From Russula earlei (taxonomy: Eukaryota > Basidiomycota > Agaricomycetes > Russulales > Russulaceae), in NCBI GenBank assembly GCA_025769875.1, contig JAGFNK010000037.1, forward strand, positions 1 to 64,000: a DNA stretch of 64,000 bases. The letters are read 5' to 3'. Positions 10,317-20,279 of the stretch are shown one piece after another. The notes under the pieces are model-generated. The model was not told where the DNA came from, did no database searches, and worked only from the letters and a program-made list of their open reading frames with translations. Within the stretch, counting starts at the first letter, position 1. Every line of letters starts with the position of its first letter. The translations under genes and the position numbers were made by a program.

Positions 10317-11160
10317 CTACCTTACCGGAGCGTCGGTCCACTTGACATGGTCACGAGAACCTTCTGCGATAATAGCACCTGCGAGTCCCAGACCAAAGCC
10401 CAGTCCGGGACGCGAATCTTTGGCCCGTTGTAGAGCTGATTCAAATTCCTCACCGAGATCCGTCAAAGATGTAGTACGATGTAGAGAGCTGCTGCAACTA
10501 GGAGCAACCACCCATGGGTCCCCAGGATTAGTGATGGTTTGATTGGAGATTGCAGCATCATCGACAGTGCGCGAGTGTAATGACAGTTGGCGAGACAAGG
10601 ATCCTGCGCTAGATCCCAAAAGAGACAGAAAGTCAGAAAGATTGGTAATTGTATCCGCAGGAGGAAGGAATGTCGTAGAATGTGAGCCAGACACCCCCAG
10701 AGCCGGAGTGGGTGCTTGTGCTCACCATTGACCGGATTGTATGCATAGAGCCCGTAGGAGACTGTGTTTCGGATCAATCGGGCACTGAGACTGAGCGGTC
10801 AAGAACCCCCTTAAAATGTCATGAGCTTGGGGAAGTAACAAAGAAGATCATGAGATATACCAAATGGCGCTGACCCAGCGCACACGCTCTCTAGCCGACT
10901 CTGCACCCAACCGTTCCACACCGTTGCTGTAAAATAACTGAAAAGGACACAACGTCTCCATCAAACCCAACTCCCCAAAGCTCTCTGCCTGGGTGTTCGC
11001 GGTCTGTGCCTTTGCAGCAGTTGTGCCCACATCATCTCGTGCACTCGGGTGTGTTGGGGAAGCAACTGAGCGGACTTCAGTGCAATTGAGCAGATCCAAC
11101 GTTACGATACCATGCCCACCACCTTGAGCAATCCAGGATAGTAAGAGCATATTGGGATAG
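10317..11160 (-). pseudogene. PH-domain protein gene fragment
   Basis: The reverse strand encodes LSWIAQGGGHGIVTLDLLNCTEV, then METLCPFQLFYSNGVERLGAESARERVRWVSAIW (quoted in parts), which is the C-terminal half of a pleckstrin-homology domain as found in fungal cortical signalling proteins. After an apparent intron the frame reads VLDRSVSVPD and hits a TGA (10774-10776) where CGA would be expected. A downstream exon (10317-10694) carries a Ser/Thr-rich segment with TSLTDLGEEFESALQRAK. There is no start codon or 5' end, the splice phase does not close, and the whole lies between the ends of TIR element A. I read it as a captured and decaying host fragment. Confidence 0.65.
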
Positions 11161-11497
11161 AGGACTGCTTGGCATCTTTGCCATGATGATGCTGATGGAT
11201 TGGACGTGGAATGACGATAAATATTAAGGAAACATGGAGTTACTTCATAAGATTTACATATATCTAGTACTATCTCTCAAGCAATTTTTAACATTTTTAG
11301 GACTTTTTGAAGGCATTTTTGTGACCAAAATATGGTTTCGTCACTTGGCTTTGGGACCTGTGACATTTGAGACCAAATTATGGTTTCGTCACTTAGCTCT
11401 GGGACCTGTGACATTTGTGACATTTCGTCAAATCAGGTAGGCCTGTGACCTGTGACCGACGAATTGATTTAATTGGTACAGTATATCCCTATCAAAC

Positions 11498-13225
11498 TCA
11501 ACCACTTCTCGAAGGAGGGACACAATATTGCCTGATCAAGTCGACAATCTTCTCCATCACAAGATCTCTGGAACACCTGATCTCAAATGTCTCTGTGACA
11601 AAGCTACGAATATCCCCGTGAATTCTATCATTGCGGCCAGATCTGATATGCATATCGGCGATCGACTGAATAACATTGGGCGACAGTGATACCCTGTCAG
11701 CAGCTATCCTGAAAATGCCATCAAGGATCACAGTGAGGTCTACGATGTAGCCCATCACGCATCGAACGTTCTCCTGGCTGACATCCAAGAGAAAATCTTA
11801 GCCGGATTGACCGCACTCCTGGTCTTCACTCACCTGTCTTGATATACCGTATGGACTCATTCTGCGTATTTGTCTCCAGATACACGAGGTTGAGGACTAC
11901 CGTGAATTCGATTTACTGGACGTCTCTCCTCTGTAACACACTTACCATGACGGCCCACCGCCAGCCGACTCAGCCAAGTCTGAGACGACGTGAGACATCT
12001 TTGCCTTGAATCGGTTACTCGACAGATACTAATCTCCGTCCGCAGCTAAAGACAACAGGAGTGGTTGGGGAGAGCTCAGTCCAGCCTTGTCATTCATGTT
12101 CCATATTTGAATGATTTCCGTGTGGATGATGGTTACGCATTTTATCAGCTTTTGGTCAGCAAAGTCCTGATTGGACCGAAGGCTATGCCAGAATCCTAAA
12201 TGAGAATGACGATATCAGATTCGGCTTGAGCACGCGAAGTAGAAATACTCGCGGCTTCGTCGGACTCTGGGTACTAAATAAGTAAACAAGATGAGAGTCG
12301 GGCGACGGTCAACGTACTCAATGGAAGTTTGGATGGAAATATCTTGAGACGCTCTAAATGCTATGGACCACACAAGAGGAATGGGAGCGATCCGTGATTT
12401 CGCGCTTTTTGCATTCGACCGCAAAGTAGTCGCAGCATGCGAACCCGTGATGAGTCTGTCCGTCGTCACAACTAGATTGCCAATGAGATCTCGATATTGC
12501 GCGTCCACTGAGAACGAAGAAAGACGTCAAACAATCATTACACAAAGAAAGCGAACAAACTACCAGAAACGATCACCGCTGGTACACCCTTGAGCTCCCT
12601 GCGAAACAGGGAACGGCTCAACTCTTCGCACTGTGCATATGCCCTAGCCCTTGCACTTTCGGAGTATTCTTCAAGGGAGACAACCAGGTCAAAGTTAGTA
12701 AATGCGATAACTACAGGCACTGGAGATCATTTAAGATAAAAAGATATAATTATAGATACGAACGCACATACCTCCTCTCATAGCCAGAATCTCCTCTACT
12801 CCCTCGCCGATGTTCCCAATAATTGCGTCGGACATGGGGACATATACCCTGTGATGAACATATTAGTTAAACACGCATTAGTGCAATTTCAACATCGTTT
12901 CTCTACCAGACGGCATGTAATTTTTCCGCAGTTGAACGGCTGGGATCAGTGCGATATGAGACGAAATCCCGGACCGACTGCAAGCCATGTATATCGCAGT
13001 GTTCGAATCCAGAGAACTCATGGACAATAAGATGACGGTTATCTTCCGAACGGAACCCAGCGTTGATATCAGTTCACTATGCGAATCTTTTGGTGCAGCC
13101 TTGTTTGCGGTAGGTGATCAAGTTGCAAAAGTTGTACGAACGGGATTCATTCGACAAGGAGCCCTTGCTACACAGTGATTATCACGTACTTTGCCAACGA
13201 CGAGAATTCTCAATCTGCAAACGAT
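11498..13225 (-). pseudogene. Decayed G-domain (P-loop GTPase) paralogue
   Basis: Same family as the gene at 22486-24731. Recognisable exons from the 5' side: RILVVGK near 13200; TDINAGFRSEDNRHLIVHEFSG and LQSVRDFVSYRTDPSRS (about 12900-13080); YVPMSDAIIGNIGEGVEEILAMRG (about 12770-12850); VPVVIAFTNFDLVVSLEEYSE (12538-12720); LIGNLVVTTDRLI (12215-12508); LSSNRFKAKMSHVVSDLA (about 12000); and QENVRCVMGYIVDLTVILDG to the stop (11498-11788). The N-terminal region upstream of RILVVGK is missing, and the P-loop G..GSGKS that should follow cannot be recovered, so nucleotide binding is lost. Its 3' end abuts TIR element A and its 5' end abuts the C-rich element. Confidence 0.8.
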
Positions 13226-13560
13226 GGTGGAGCCCGCCTAGCTCAACCCCTCCCCTGACAAGTCAGGTGATGATACACGGCCACGTGATATTCAAGAAAA
13301 AAGTGTCATGACTTACATATAGAGACAAACAATTTGTAATGGGTACTTGTTAATCGTGTCTCAGCCATTCCCGCTCCGCTGGGCCATATTGGCGGACAGA
13401 CATTCGCGTCGACGTTGCTGCTCTCATTTTTGTGCGCACCGCTGCTCAAGCAGCACATCCTTCACACCCTGTCCATGACAAATGAGGAGCTCTCCTTGCT
13501 CGAGCTGATCATCGCGCAGGCTTGGGACCAGTTGGGATCACCAGGTACGTCTTCTGCCAT
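13226..13560 (+). other. Junction with a gene-like segment
   Basis: After the break in the G-domain pseudogene the sequence holds no recognised gene until about 13410-13550. There the plus strand reads NEELSLLELIIAQAWDQLGSP in a normal-looking codon context and ends at a plausible GT donor. I do not recognise it. It may be another captured exon fused to the C-rich element. Confidence 0.3.
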
Positions 13561-15680
13561 GCCATACATGTGCGCACGACCTGTCGAATCCTCACCTTCC
13601 CTCCCGACCTCTGCAGCGTCGATCACACTATGCTCAACAAGCACAAGCCGCTGCGGGCAGGGGCACCTTCCCGAGCGGTCATTACCCTCAGTCCGTCGCC
13701 GTCTCGCCCACCGCCATATCAGCCTCTCCCGCCATCGCCCCAGTTTTGTCAGCGCCTCCACCCTCCGCCAGTACCTCAGCTGCGCACACCATCATTCCCA
13801 CCTCGTCCGCTGTTCCCGTCACTTCGTTCACCGCCGCCATCTTCGACTGGCCAGCCGTCATCGCTTCGGCCCCACCTGCCCTCGCTGTCCAAGCATCGCC
13901 CGCCTTCGCCATCGCCGCCACCTCGCTTGCCCCCGCCGCCGTAGCCTCAGCCGCAGCGTTGCCTATCGCCACCGTCCCCGTCTCTGCCCTGCCAGCTCCC
14001 GCGCCCTCAGTGTCGCCTGCCGCGGTCATTGCCTCAGCTCCACACACGACCGCCGTCTTCGCCTCATCCGCTGCCGTCCCGGCCCCAGTAGCCGTCACCA
14101 TAGTCTCGTCCGCCATCGCCGTTTCAGCCCCAGTCGTCTCAGTTTCATCAGTCTCGCCAGCCGCCCCTGTCTTTGTCTCGTCCGTCTGTGCTATGCATTC
14201 AGCCCAGCCGTCTCAGTCTCAGCCGCCGCCACCGTGCCCCCAGTTTTGCCAGCCGCCTCTGTCGCCCCTACCACTACTGTCTCGTGCCCTACCGTCCCCA
14301 TAGCCTCAAACTCAGCCTTCGACGTCTTAGCACCACACGCCGCCGCCTCCACCACAGTCTCACTAGCCACCGCCGCCGCGCCCTCGTCATCCACAGCCTC
14401 CATCGCCCGTGCAGCTCCCATCTCACGCTCTGCCGCACCCATAGCCCCAGCCTCGCCCACCGACGTCTTAGCGCCGCCCGCTGCCTCAGGCCCAGCTCAG
14501 TCAGCCGCCGCCGCCGCGCCCACAGTCTTGCTAGCCGTCTCCTCTACCGCTTTTGTCTCGTGCCCTGCCGCCCCCATCGCCTCAGCCTCGTCCGTCAGCG
14601 TTCCAGCACCACCCGCTTGGGTCATCTCGCCATCGGTCCCAGTCTCAGTTCTGCCAGCCGCCTCCGTCGCCTCTGCCGCTCCTGTCTCGCGCTCTGCCGC
14701 CACTCCAAAAGTCTCAGTATTGCCTGCAACAGTACTCTCAGCTTCACCACCCGTCTCCATCGCCCCCACCGTCGTCGTCTCTGCGTCGCACACTGTCGCC
14801 CCTGCACCCATCATCGCCGCCTCACCCGTCGCCTCTGTTCGGAGAACCACAGTCTTAGCCACACATGCCGCCTCGCCGGCCTCGCCTACCCCAGCCATCT
14901 CAGTTCCGCACGCCGCCGTCTCTGTCCGGTCGGCTACCGCCGCGCCCTCCATCGCCTCCGCTCCGTCCGCTTCCGTTGTCGCCCCCACTCCGTCCGTCTC
15001 TGCCGTCGCCCCAGCTCCGTTCACCACCGCCTTCTCGGTCTCACTCCCAGCCTTCGTCTCAGCGCCCGCTGCATTAGTTTCAGAATCGCGCGACACCAGC
15101 ACCGCCGCATCGTCGCAACCCCCACTCACCAGCACCACCCCAGAAGACCAAGAAGGCCCCGGCCACGAATTTAGCCACAACACCCCACGGAAGGAGCAGC
15201 AGCAGCCACCACGCCGTCGTCACAGGAGGAGCCCCCGACGCCAACAGCACACCGCACGGCGCCTCCCACATCGCCTCCCCGCCCGTTCATGCGCTCTCGC
15301 CCACGTCTGCTGCCGCCACCTGCAGTGGAGACGACCCCGCCGCCGCCGCAAGACGACAAACGCCACCCCCGCGCAAGCCACCCCCACGCAGCCGCCATCT
15401 CGTCACCGCCGCCCTCGTCTCCATCGCCTCCGTTTCCCATCTTCCTCGCCTCTTCCGTCGTCGCCATCGCCAATCGCCGCCTTCGTGCCTTCCACAGCCA
15501 CCGCCGCGACCGCCGCCACAACTCAGATGCGAAAGGCTCAAAATGCTCGCATTCAGACGTTTGACCGAGGACGGTCAACATTTCAAACCCCCAGGAGGTG
15601 TAAGGTAGCCATATCGCTGGCCTTGAAATCACGTGCGGAAACGCGACGCGACATTACGAGACTGACGCCTTCTCTCCCTT
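13560..15680 (+). mobile_element. C-rich low-complexity transposon body (young copy)
   Basis: Nearly 2 kb of C-rich plus strand with a degenerate trinucleotide rhythm (gtctcagccccagcc-like units). Open frames occur in several frames on both strands at once: the plus strand gives Ala/Val/Ser/Pro or Arg/His/Leu-rich products and the minus strand Gly/Ala/Glu/Thr-rich ones. This is a composition effect and not evidence of a real protein; the longest plus frame (13415-15910) starts at TTG. The right part (15200-15400) shares order and sequence with 21480-21800, 57130-57330 and 63790-64000, so this is one repeat family. This copy keeps its CpGs. Confidence 0.65.
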
Positions 15681-16115
15681 GCCTCAGCTCCTTCCTATCC
15701 CTTGCCATCAACCGCACGCGCACGCCACCTCCCTCGCGCCCAACGTCAAGCCCTCGCCACCGACCACGCGTACGCGACACGCTCGCGAGACGCAATCACG
15801 TTCCAGGCCGTTCGCCAGCACCTCGACCCCCTCGCCCGGCCTCGAACTCCCTTTCACCATCTCAAACTCCTTTCACCATTTCCTCTCCCTTTCATGCCCT
15901 TCATCTCTAGTACCTCCTTTCTTGTATATAAAACACCCTAGCTACTCTGTAGTAGGATAGTCGACTCAGAAGAATAAGATTCCCTTGCTTCCATCTATCT
16001 GCCTCTGTGAAGAACTCGAATGACTGCACGCGCGCCCACTTGCTCCTCTCCCCTCTCTTCTCTTGGGACCGGTCAGCCCCACACTTACTCACTCAAGTGT
16101 CCCTGACACGCTTCA
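15680..16115 (-). repeat. R repeat module, inverted copy
   Basis: Inverted relative of 9840-10310. It ends near 16115 with the reverse complement of gggacacttgagtgagta and contains tatataaaacaccctagct. It follows the C-rich body directly, so the R module forms one end of that element too. Confidence 0.7.
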
Positions 16116-16459
16116 CAGCGGTGGCGATGACGATGTCACTGTCACAGCAGCAACCTCAATGCGATGGCCATGACGACAACCGTGACCATGGAATGGCACA
16201 AGCAGCCTCCACAACTTTTCCCATGTGCAGTCATTCTCGCACGTTGACCAGGTGCATTTTCATCTTCATTTTTCACGGGTTCTCATCCTATCTCGCCTCC
16301 CCTTTCCTCCTTCCTGGGGGTTGGGGGTGGGTTCAATGTGGGGTTAGGGTTAGGAGGTGGTGGTGGTGGTTCCACCAAGATCCAATTGATGAAAATCTGA
16401 ATTGATCATAATATTACCAATGGCAGACATAAGTCACATAAGGCAAGTACAGCAGTATT
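16116..16459. other. Downstream flank of the small secreted protein gene
   Basis: No gene recognised. Contains a G-rich patch at about 16316-16372 with gggttagggttagg (two telomere-like units at most) and ggtggtggtggtggtt. It probably includes the 3' untranslated region of the gene at 16460-16880. Confidence 0.35.
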
Positions 16460-16880
16460 TTATTGCTTTTTGCGGATTAGGTCTGTGTTGTGACTGAAAT
16501 TCTGATCCGCGAAATTCTCACGTGGGTATGGGTAATCCTCAAGTTTCCTTTCGGGACCACTCCCTGCATAAGTCAACTTCCCTGGCTGCGGCTTCGTCCA
16601 CACCGGAACAACCCAGGGATGGATAGGAAGCGACTGCTGTTCGATGACCTTCCCATTATCATCATGCCTAACATAGTGGTCGAACTGTTTAGGTTCAGGA
16701 TTCTGAGTATTGACGTGATCTTGACCACCTGACGGATTAGCTCTACAACAAAAAAGTAAACTAAGGGATGTAATAGAACTTGATGGAGTGGGCGCACCTA
16801 GCCGAGCTCGAAGGAAGCGAGAAGGACGGGGCGACGCCCATGGCGAGGCAGATAAAGGCGACGATAGCGGCCGTGTGCAT
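16460..16880 (-). CDS. Small secreted protein
   Basis: Two exons, 16880-16798 and 16742-16460, joined across a 55-nt GT..AG intron, encode 121 residues. The N-terminus MHTAAIVAFICLAMGVAPSF is a textbook signal peptide, probably cleaved before or near LPSSSARANPSGG. The mature part is about 95 residues, hydrophilic, without cysteines, and rich in Pro, Gln, Asp and Tyr (HPWVVPVWTKPQPGK; LEDYPYPRENFADQ), ending IRKKQ. I do not recognise a domain; size and export signal are those of fungal small secreted proteins. The frame is clean through both exons although repeats lie on either side, which argues for a live gene. Individual exons are too short to stand out as ORFs. Confidence 0.72.
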
Positions 16881-17590
16881 TGTAATTATTGTCGATTGAA
16901 AATGAACGTCGGAAAGTGGTGGAGAAAATGCTGTTGGTTGGTAACCAGTACCAAACGTGAAACAAAGAGGAGCGCTGCTGGAGGGCATTGAGAATCCAGG
17001 CATTGGCTCTTATACTCCCTGGTGAGCCCGCTCCTGTATGTGGCCAACAGTGAATCTCCGAAGAGGGATTCGCTTCATCACATCATGCTCTATCAGCACT
17101 TTGATAGATTGATATTTCTAGAGAGGGATTCACTTAATCACATCATGATCTATCAGTACTTTGATAGATTGATATTTCTGGACCTTGCAGGCTTTGAGGG
17201 CCGTGAGCGCAACATGACGGGCACCACTTCCGAGGCTCTAGTCATCTCAGTGGCCAGGTTGGCTCCGTTCTTCCTTCTCGTCTCTCCCTGTCCTTCCTAC
17301 TGCTCCTTCCCCCACGGTCCCGGTCCCAAGATACCTCTGTGCCCAACGTGCTGGTTCTCTCAAGTTTCCACTCGCTTTTTCCTATGTGACACGAGTTGCG
17401 TGTGTATTAATTTTCATTTTGCATCCTCTCACTCCTCTTCTTCCCATCACCCTCGAGCGGCTCACTGCATGGCCATCACGATGTCCATGCCCCCCACCCC
17501 TAATTCTCGCCCCTCGTTTAGTGAAATGTGTCCAGAAATACGCAAGTGAGTTCGTAAGACTGATGGACCCAATGATAGAATAGATGAGAT
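16881..17590. other. Promoter side of the small secreted protein gene and spacer
   Basis: No coding region recognised. Contains an exact-period 60-bp tandem duplication (17061-17120 and 17121-17180, built on gggattc..tcatcacatcatg and tatcag.actttgatagat) and a CT-rich stretch around 17280-17460. Confidence 0.45.
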
Positions 17591-18420
17591 GAGATGAAAG
17601 GAGAGGAGCGAGAAACCCAGCGAGCACGCAGGAGACGTCGTTTGCGTGCATTCGTTCAGTCGGATCCGCTCGGGTACATACAAAGAAGGGAACAAGAGGG
17701 CCACTCCCTGTATTCGATAGATGTTTTTATATACAGGAGAGGAGAAAAGGGACAGGAAAGGCCTGAAAGGAAATCCAAGTCAGTGGAAGGGGTCAGACCG
17801 CACGACACGAGGCGTCGAGGCGTCGTCTCCGGTGGCTGCGCTGGAACGTGGCGATCGGTGGTGGCGAGCTCTTGAGAACGTAGTCGAGGGACGTGAGGCG
17901 AGGGCAAACCTCCAGAGGTGACCGGACGCACGATGGGGGCGATGATGTACTCATGTAAGCGAATTCCGCGGCCTACACATCTCCCGCCCGGGGGCATGAA
18001 ATTTTGACTGTCCCCAGTCAAACTGTCTAGAGTGGAGTTTTCAGCCGTATGCGCGTTGTGGTGTCGTCGTAGCTGCAGCTGTCCCGAGGTCCTCCGTCGC
18101 GCAAGGAGAAAGTGAGCTTGCGACTGACAAAACGAGTAGGCTTGAACTGCGGGCGACGAAAAGGGGGATGATGGAGCGTTCGAGGTCATCGTATGCTGGT
18201 ACGTGTGGCAAGGAGGCAGGACTGGGTGACGTGAGCGTTGACGAGCCAGTGGTGTAGAGAGGCAGGGATTTCAGGTCAGGTTGGTTGGACTTTGTGAACT
18301 CAGGAGTTGGCGGCTCGGACTATTGTTCGTGCTGCGGTATTGAGACGCTTATGGGTGTCTCAGTGGGAAGGGATTATGTTCGTGTGAGAGGAGCTGAATG
18401 GGGTCTCTCATATTCGCATA
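17591..18420. repeat. GC-rich repeat-like spacer
   Basis: The order of features (GA-rich block, atatacaggagagg, then cgtggcgatcggtggtggcgagc) resembles the R module, but similarity is loose and I would not call it a copy without alignment. No gene recognised. Confidence 0.3.
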
Positions 18421-19485
18421 CTAACCCTGCCATGTAGTTCGGACGGGCACCCTTGTTCGGACAGTCACACATGTCACGGGCTTGTTTGTAACTCCGCCAA
18501 GCCAAGATGTAACTCCACTTGGCAAGTGCTAAATGTGTGCAATGCCCCTACTCAGTCGTACCAATTGTATCCAATTAGATGGCCTCCCTCATGCTTTTCT
18601 CCTGCCCTCTCTCGCCATCCATACTTGCTGCAGACTCAGTCATTGCTGCAATCGCATATCCCCCGGATCTCGCCGTGGGGAATCTGCGCTTATCTCATGG
18701 GAGTGCGGCACCTTTACTCGAGCTCAATGAGACCAAAGTGCTTCTGCACCATGCACCAACTCCACTTTGGTGTGTCTGGGGATGCATGAGTGAGAAAGAG
18801 CGGGGCTGTTGGACCAGTAAGTGGACGTCGACCAAGGGACTGGAGGTGAGAGAAAGAAAGGGAGAGAGCCAGTATCGTGTGTGGTCGTTCAGATTCAGGC
18901 AAAGGCAGACAGATGAGAGGGGAGAAGGAAAAGATTCTTGTTCTGAACTGTTTTACTACAGAGTAGCTAAGTGTTTTATGTACAGGAATGAAGAACAAAG
19001 GGAAGGGAAGTGATGAAAGGGAATTTGAAAGGGAATTTGAGGCTGGCCGAGGCAGTCGAGGTGGTGGTGAAGGACCTGTACGCAATCGTGTTGAGTGGGC
19101 TGTGGCGTGCGTGGGTGATCAGTGGCAAAGGCTGGGCTGGACGAAGTGCCGAGGGCTTGGCAAGGCAGTCAAGATCTTGTCGTTGGGTGCAAGGTGGTAG
19201 CGTGGGCATGCGGTCAGTGGCAAAGGATGAAAGCAATGGGGCATCACGTCCAACCTATTTTGGAGCCATAGAAACTCCGATGCGGCATTGGTCGGCAGGC
19301 GTGACAACTGCTATTTTTTTGATCTCAACAAACCACAATGGCATTCAGCAAAAAGATCTATTGATTACATTAAGATACAGTATAATAAGTGCTATGAGAA
19401 TTTTGATGCTGATTGAGCTTGGATCGAGGGAGAGATCTCAAGTGTCCGAACAAGGGTACCCGTCCGAACTACATGGCAGGGTTAG
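18421..19485. mobile_element. TIR element B, non-autonomous, 1065 bp
   Basis: A terminal inverted repeat of about 43 bp starts ctaaccctgccatgtagttc at 18421 and is matched by its reverse complement ending at 19485, with one mismatch. TA lies immediately outside at each end (18419-18420, 19486-19487), indicating a TA-target element. The interior contains an R module copy (about 18770-19250) and no transposase. A second left end of the same family is at 55602. Confidence 0.85.
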
Positions 19486-20279
19486 TATTATAGGTACTGT
19501 CACCGACCCAATCGGTCAGATAGATACCGAGGTCCGGTCCGGTCCGGTTCGACCATAACTGGACCAGACCACACGTGACCTGTTACATGCGTCTGCGTCA
19601 ATTGACCATTCAGACCAGTCCTTCTCAATTTTCTGACAATAGTACGTTTGCATGTTAGCCATGGACTGTGTTGAGACAATCCAATAGTGTTTTGACCCAA
19701 GAGTTATCGGCACTAGCCTCCATCGTAGCCTCGCCCACCATCTTCACTTCAGTACTGTGTGCCTCACCTCAGTCCTGTCCGCCGTATTGCCACCAGCATC
19801 ACCACCACTGTCACCTCAGCTTCCCCACCCCAGCCGTCTTAGCGCCTGCTGAGCCAGCTGTCATCGCAGTCACTTCTGTTACCGCATCAGCTCTTTGTTC
19901 CGTCACCAGCACCAGCACCAGCACTGCCGCCCCAGCCATTATCGCCAGCCGCCACCACCACCACCTCAGCCCGAGCTGCCTTTCGGCACCGCCGCATCAG
20001 CCCTGCCCTTCGCCACAACTGTCTCAGCACCCTCTGCGCCTCCCAGCCTTAGGGTTGCCTTCGCTTACATGACCGACGCTTGCCCTACCACCTGTCGTGT
20101 TGCCTCCGGCCCTCCTGGTCAATTGCCACCTATGCCTGCATCTACGAACTCATGCCCGTCGATCACCGGTCCTATTATCAATCGTGCCTACCATCATTCT
20201 CTCTCAGTCACGACATACTTCCCTCCTTTACCTTTCCACCTTCCCCATGCCCATTTTCTTTTAAAGATCATGAGCGGCG
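19486..20279 (+). repeat. Fragment of the C-rich element, upstream of STRAP
   Basis: 19510-19720 carries ggtccggtccggtccggttc and unrecognised sequence. About 19700-20240 has the Ala/Pro/Ser/Thr-coding low-complexity composition of the C-rich family (gccaccaccaccacctcagcc). No gene recognised. Confidence 0.45.

Larger units (their letters stand above)
9559..11483. mobile_element. TIR element A, non-autonomous, carrying host gene debris
   Basis: The 26 bases at 9559-9584 reappear as an exact reverse complement at 11458-11483. TA flanks both ends, which fits a TA-target (Tc1/mariner-like) element. The left subterminal part holds the hairpin TGACGAAA/TTTCGTCA. The right holds two tandem copies of a roughly 48-bp unit around tatggtttcgtcactt (about 11319-11413). 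The interior carries a copy of the R repeat (9840-10310) and a PH-domain gene fragment (10317-11160). No transposase is visible, so it must depend on another element. It stops 14 bp before the stop codon (read from the right) of the decayed G-domain gene. Confidence 0.75.

Noticed and set aside
13415..15910. An 831-codon plus-strand open frame that looks like a large gene
   Set aside because: It starts at TTG, changes from Ala/Ser/Val-rich to Arg/His-rich without domain content, and equally long frames exist in other frames and on the other strand. It is a composition artefact of the repeat.
16335..16352. Telomere-like gggttagggttagg
   Set aside because: Only about two units in a G-rich context; too short to call an interstitial telomere or a chromosome end.
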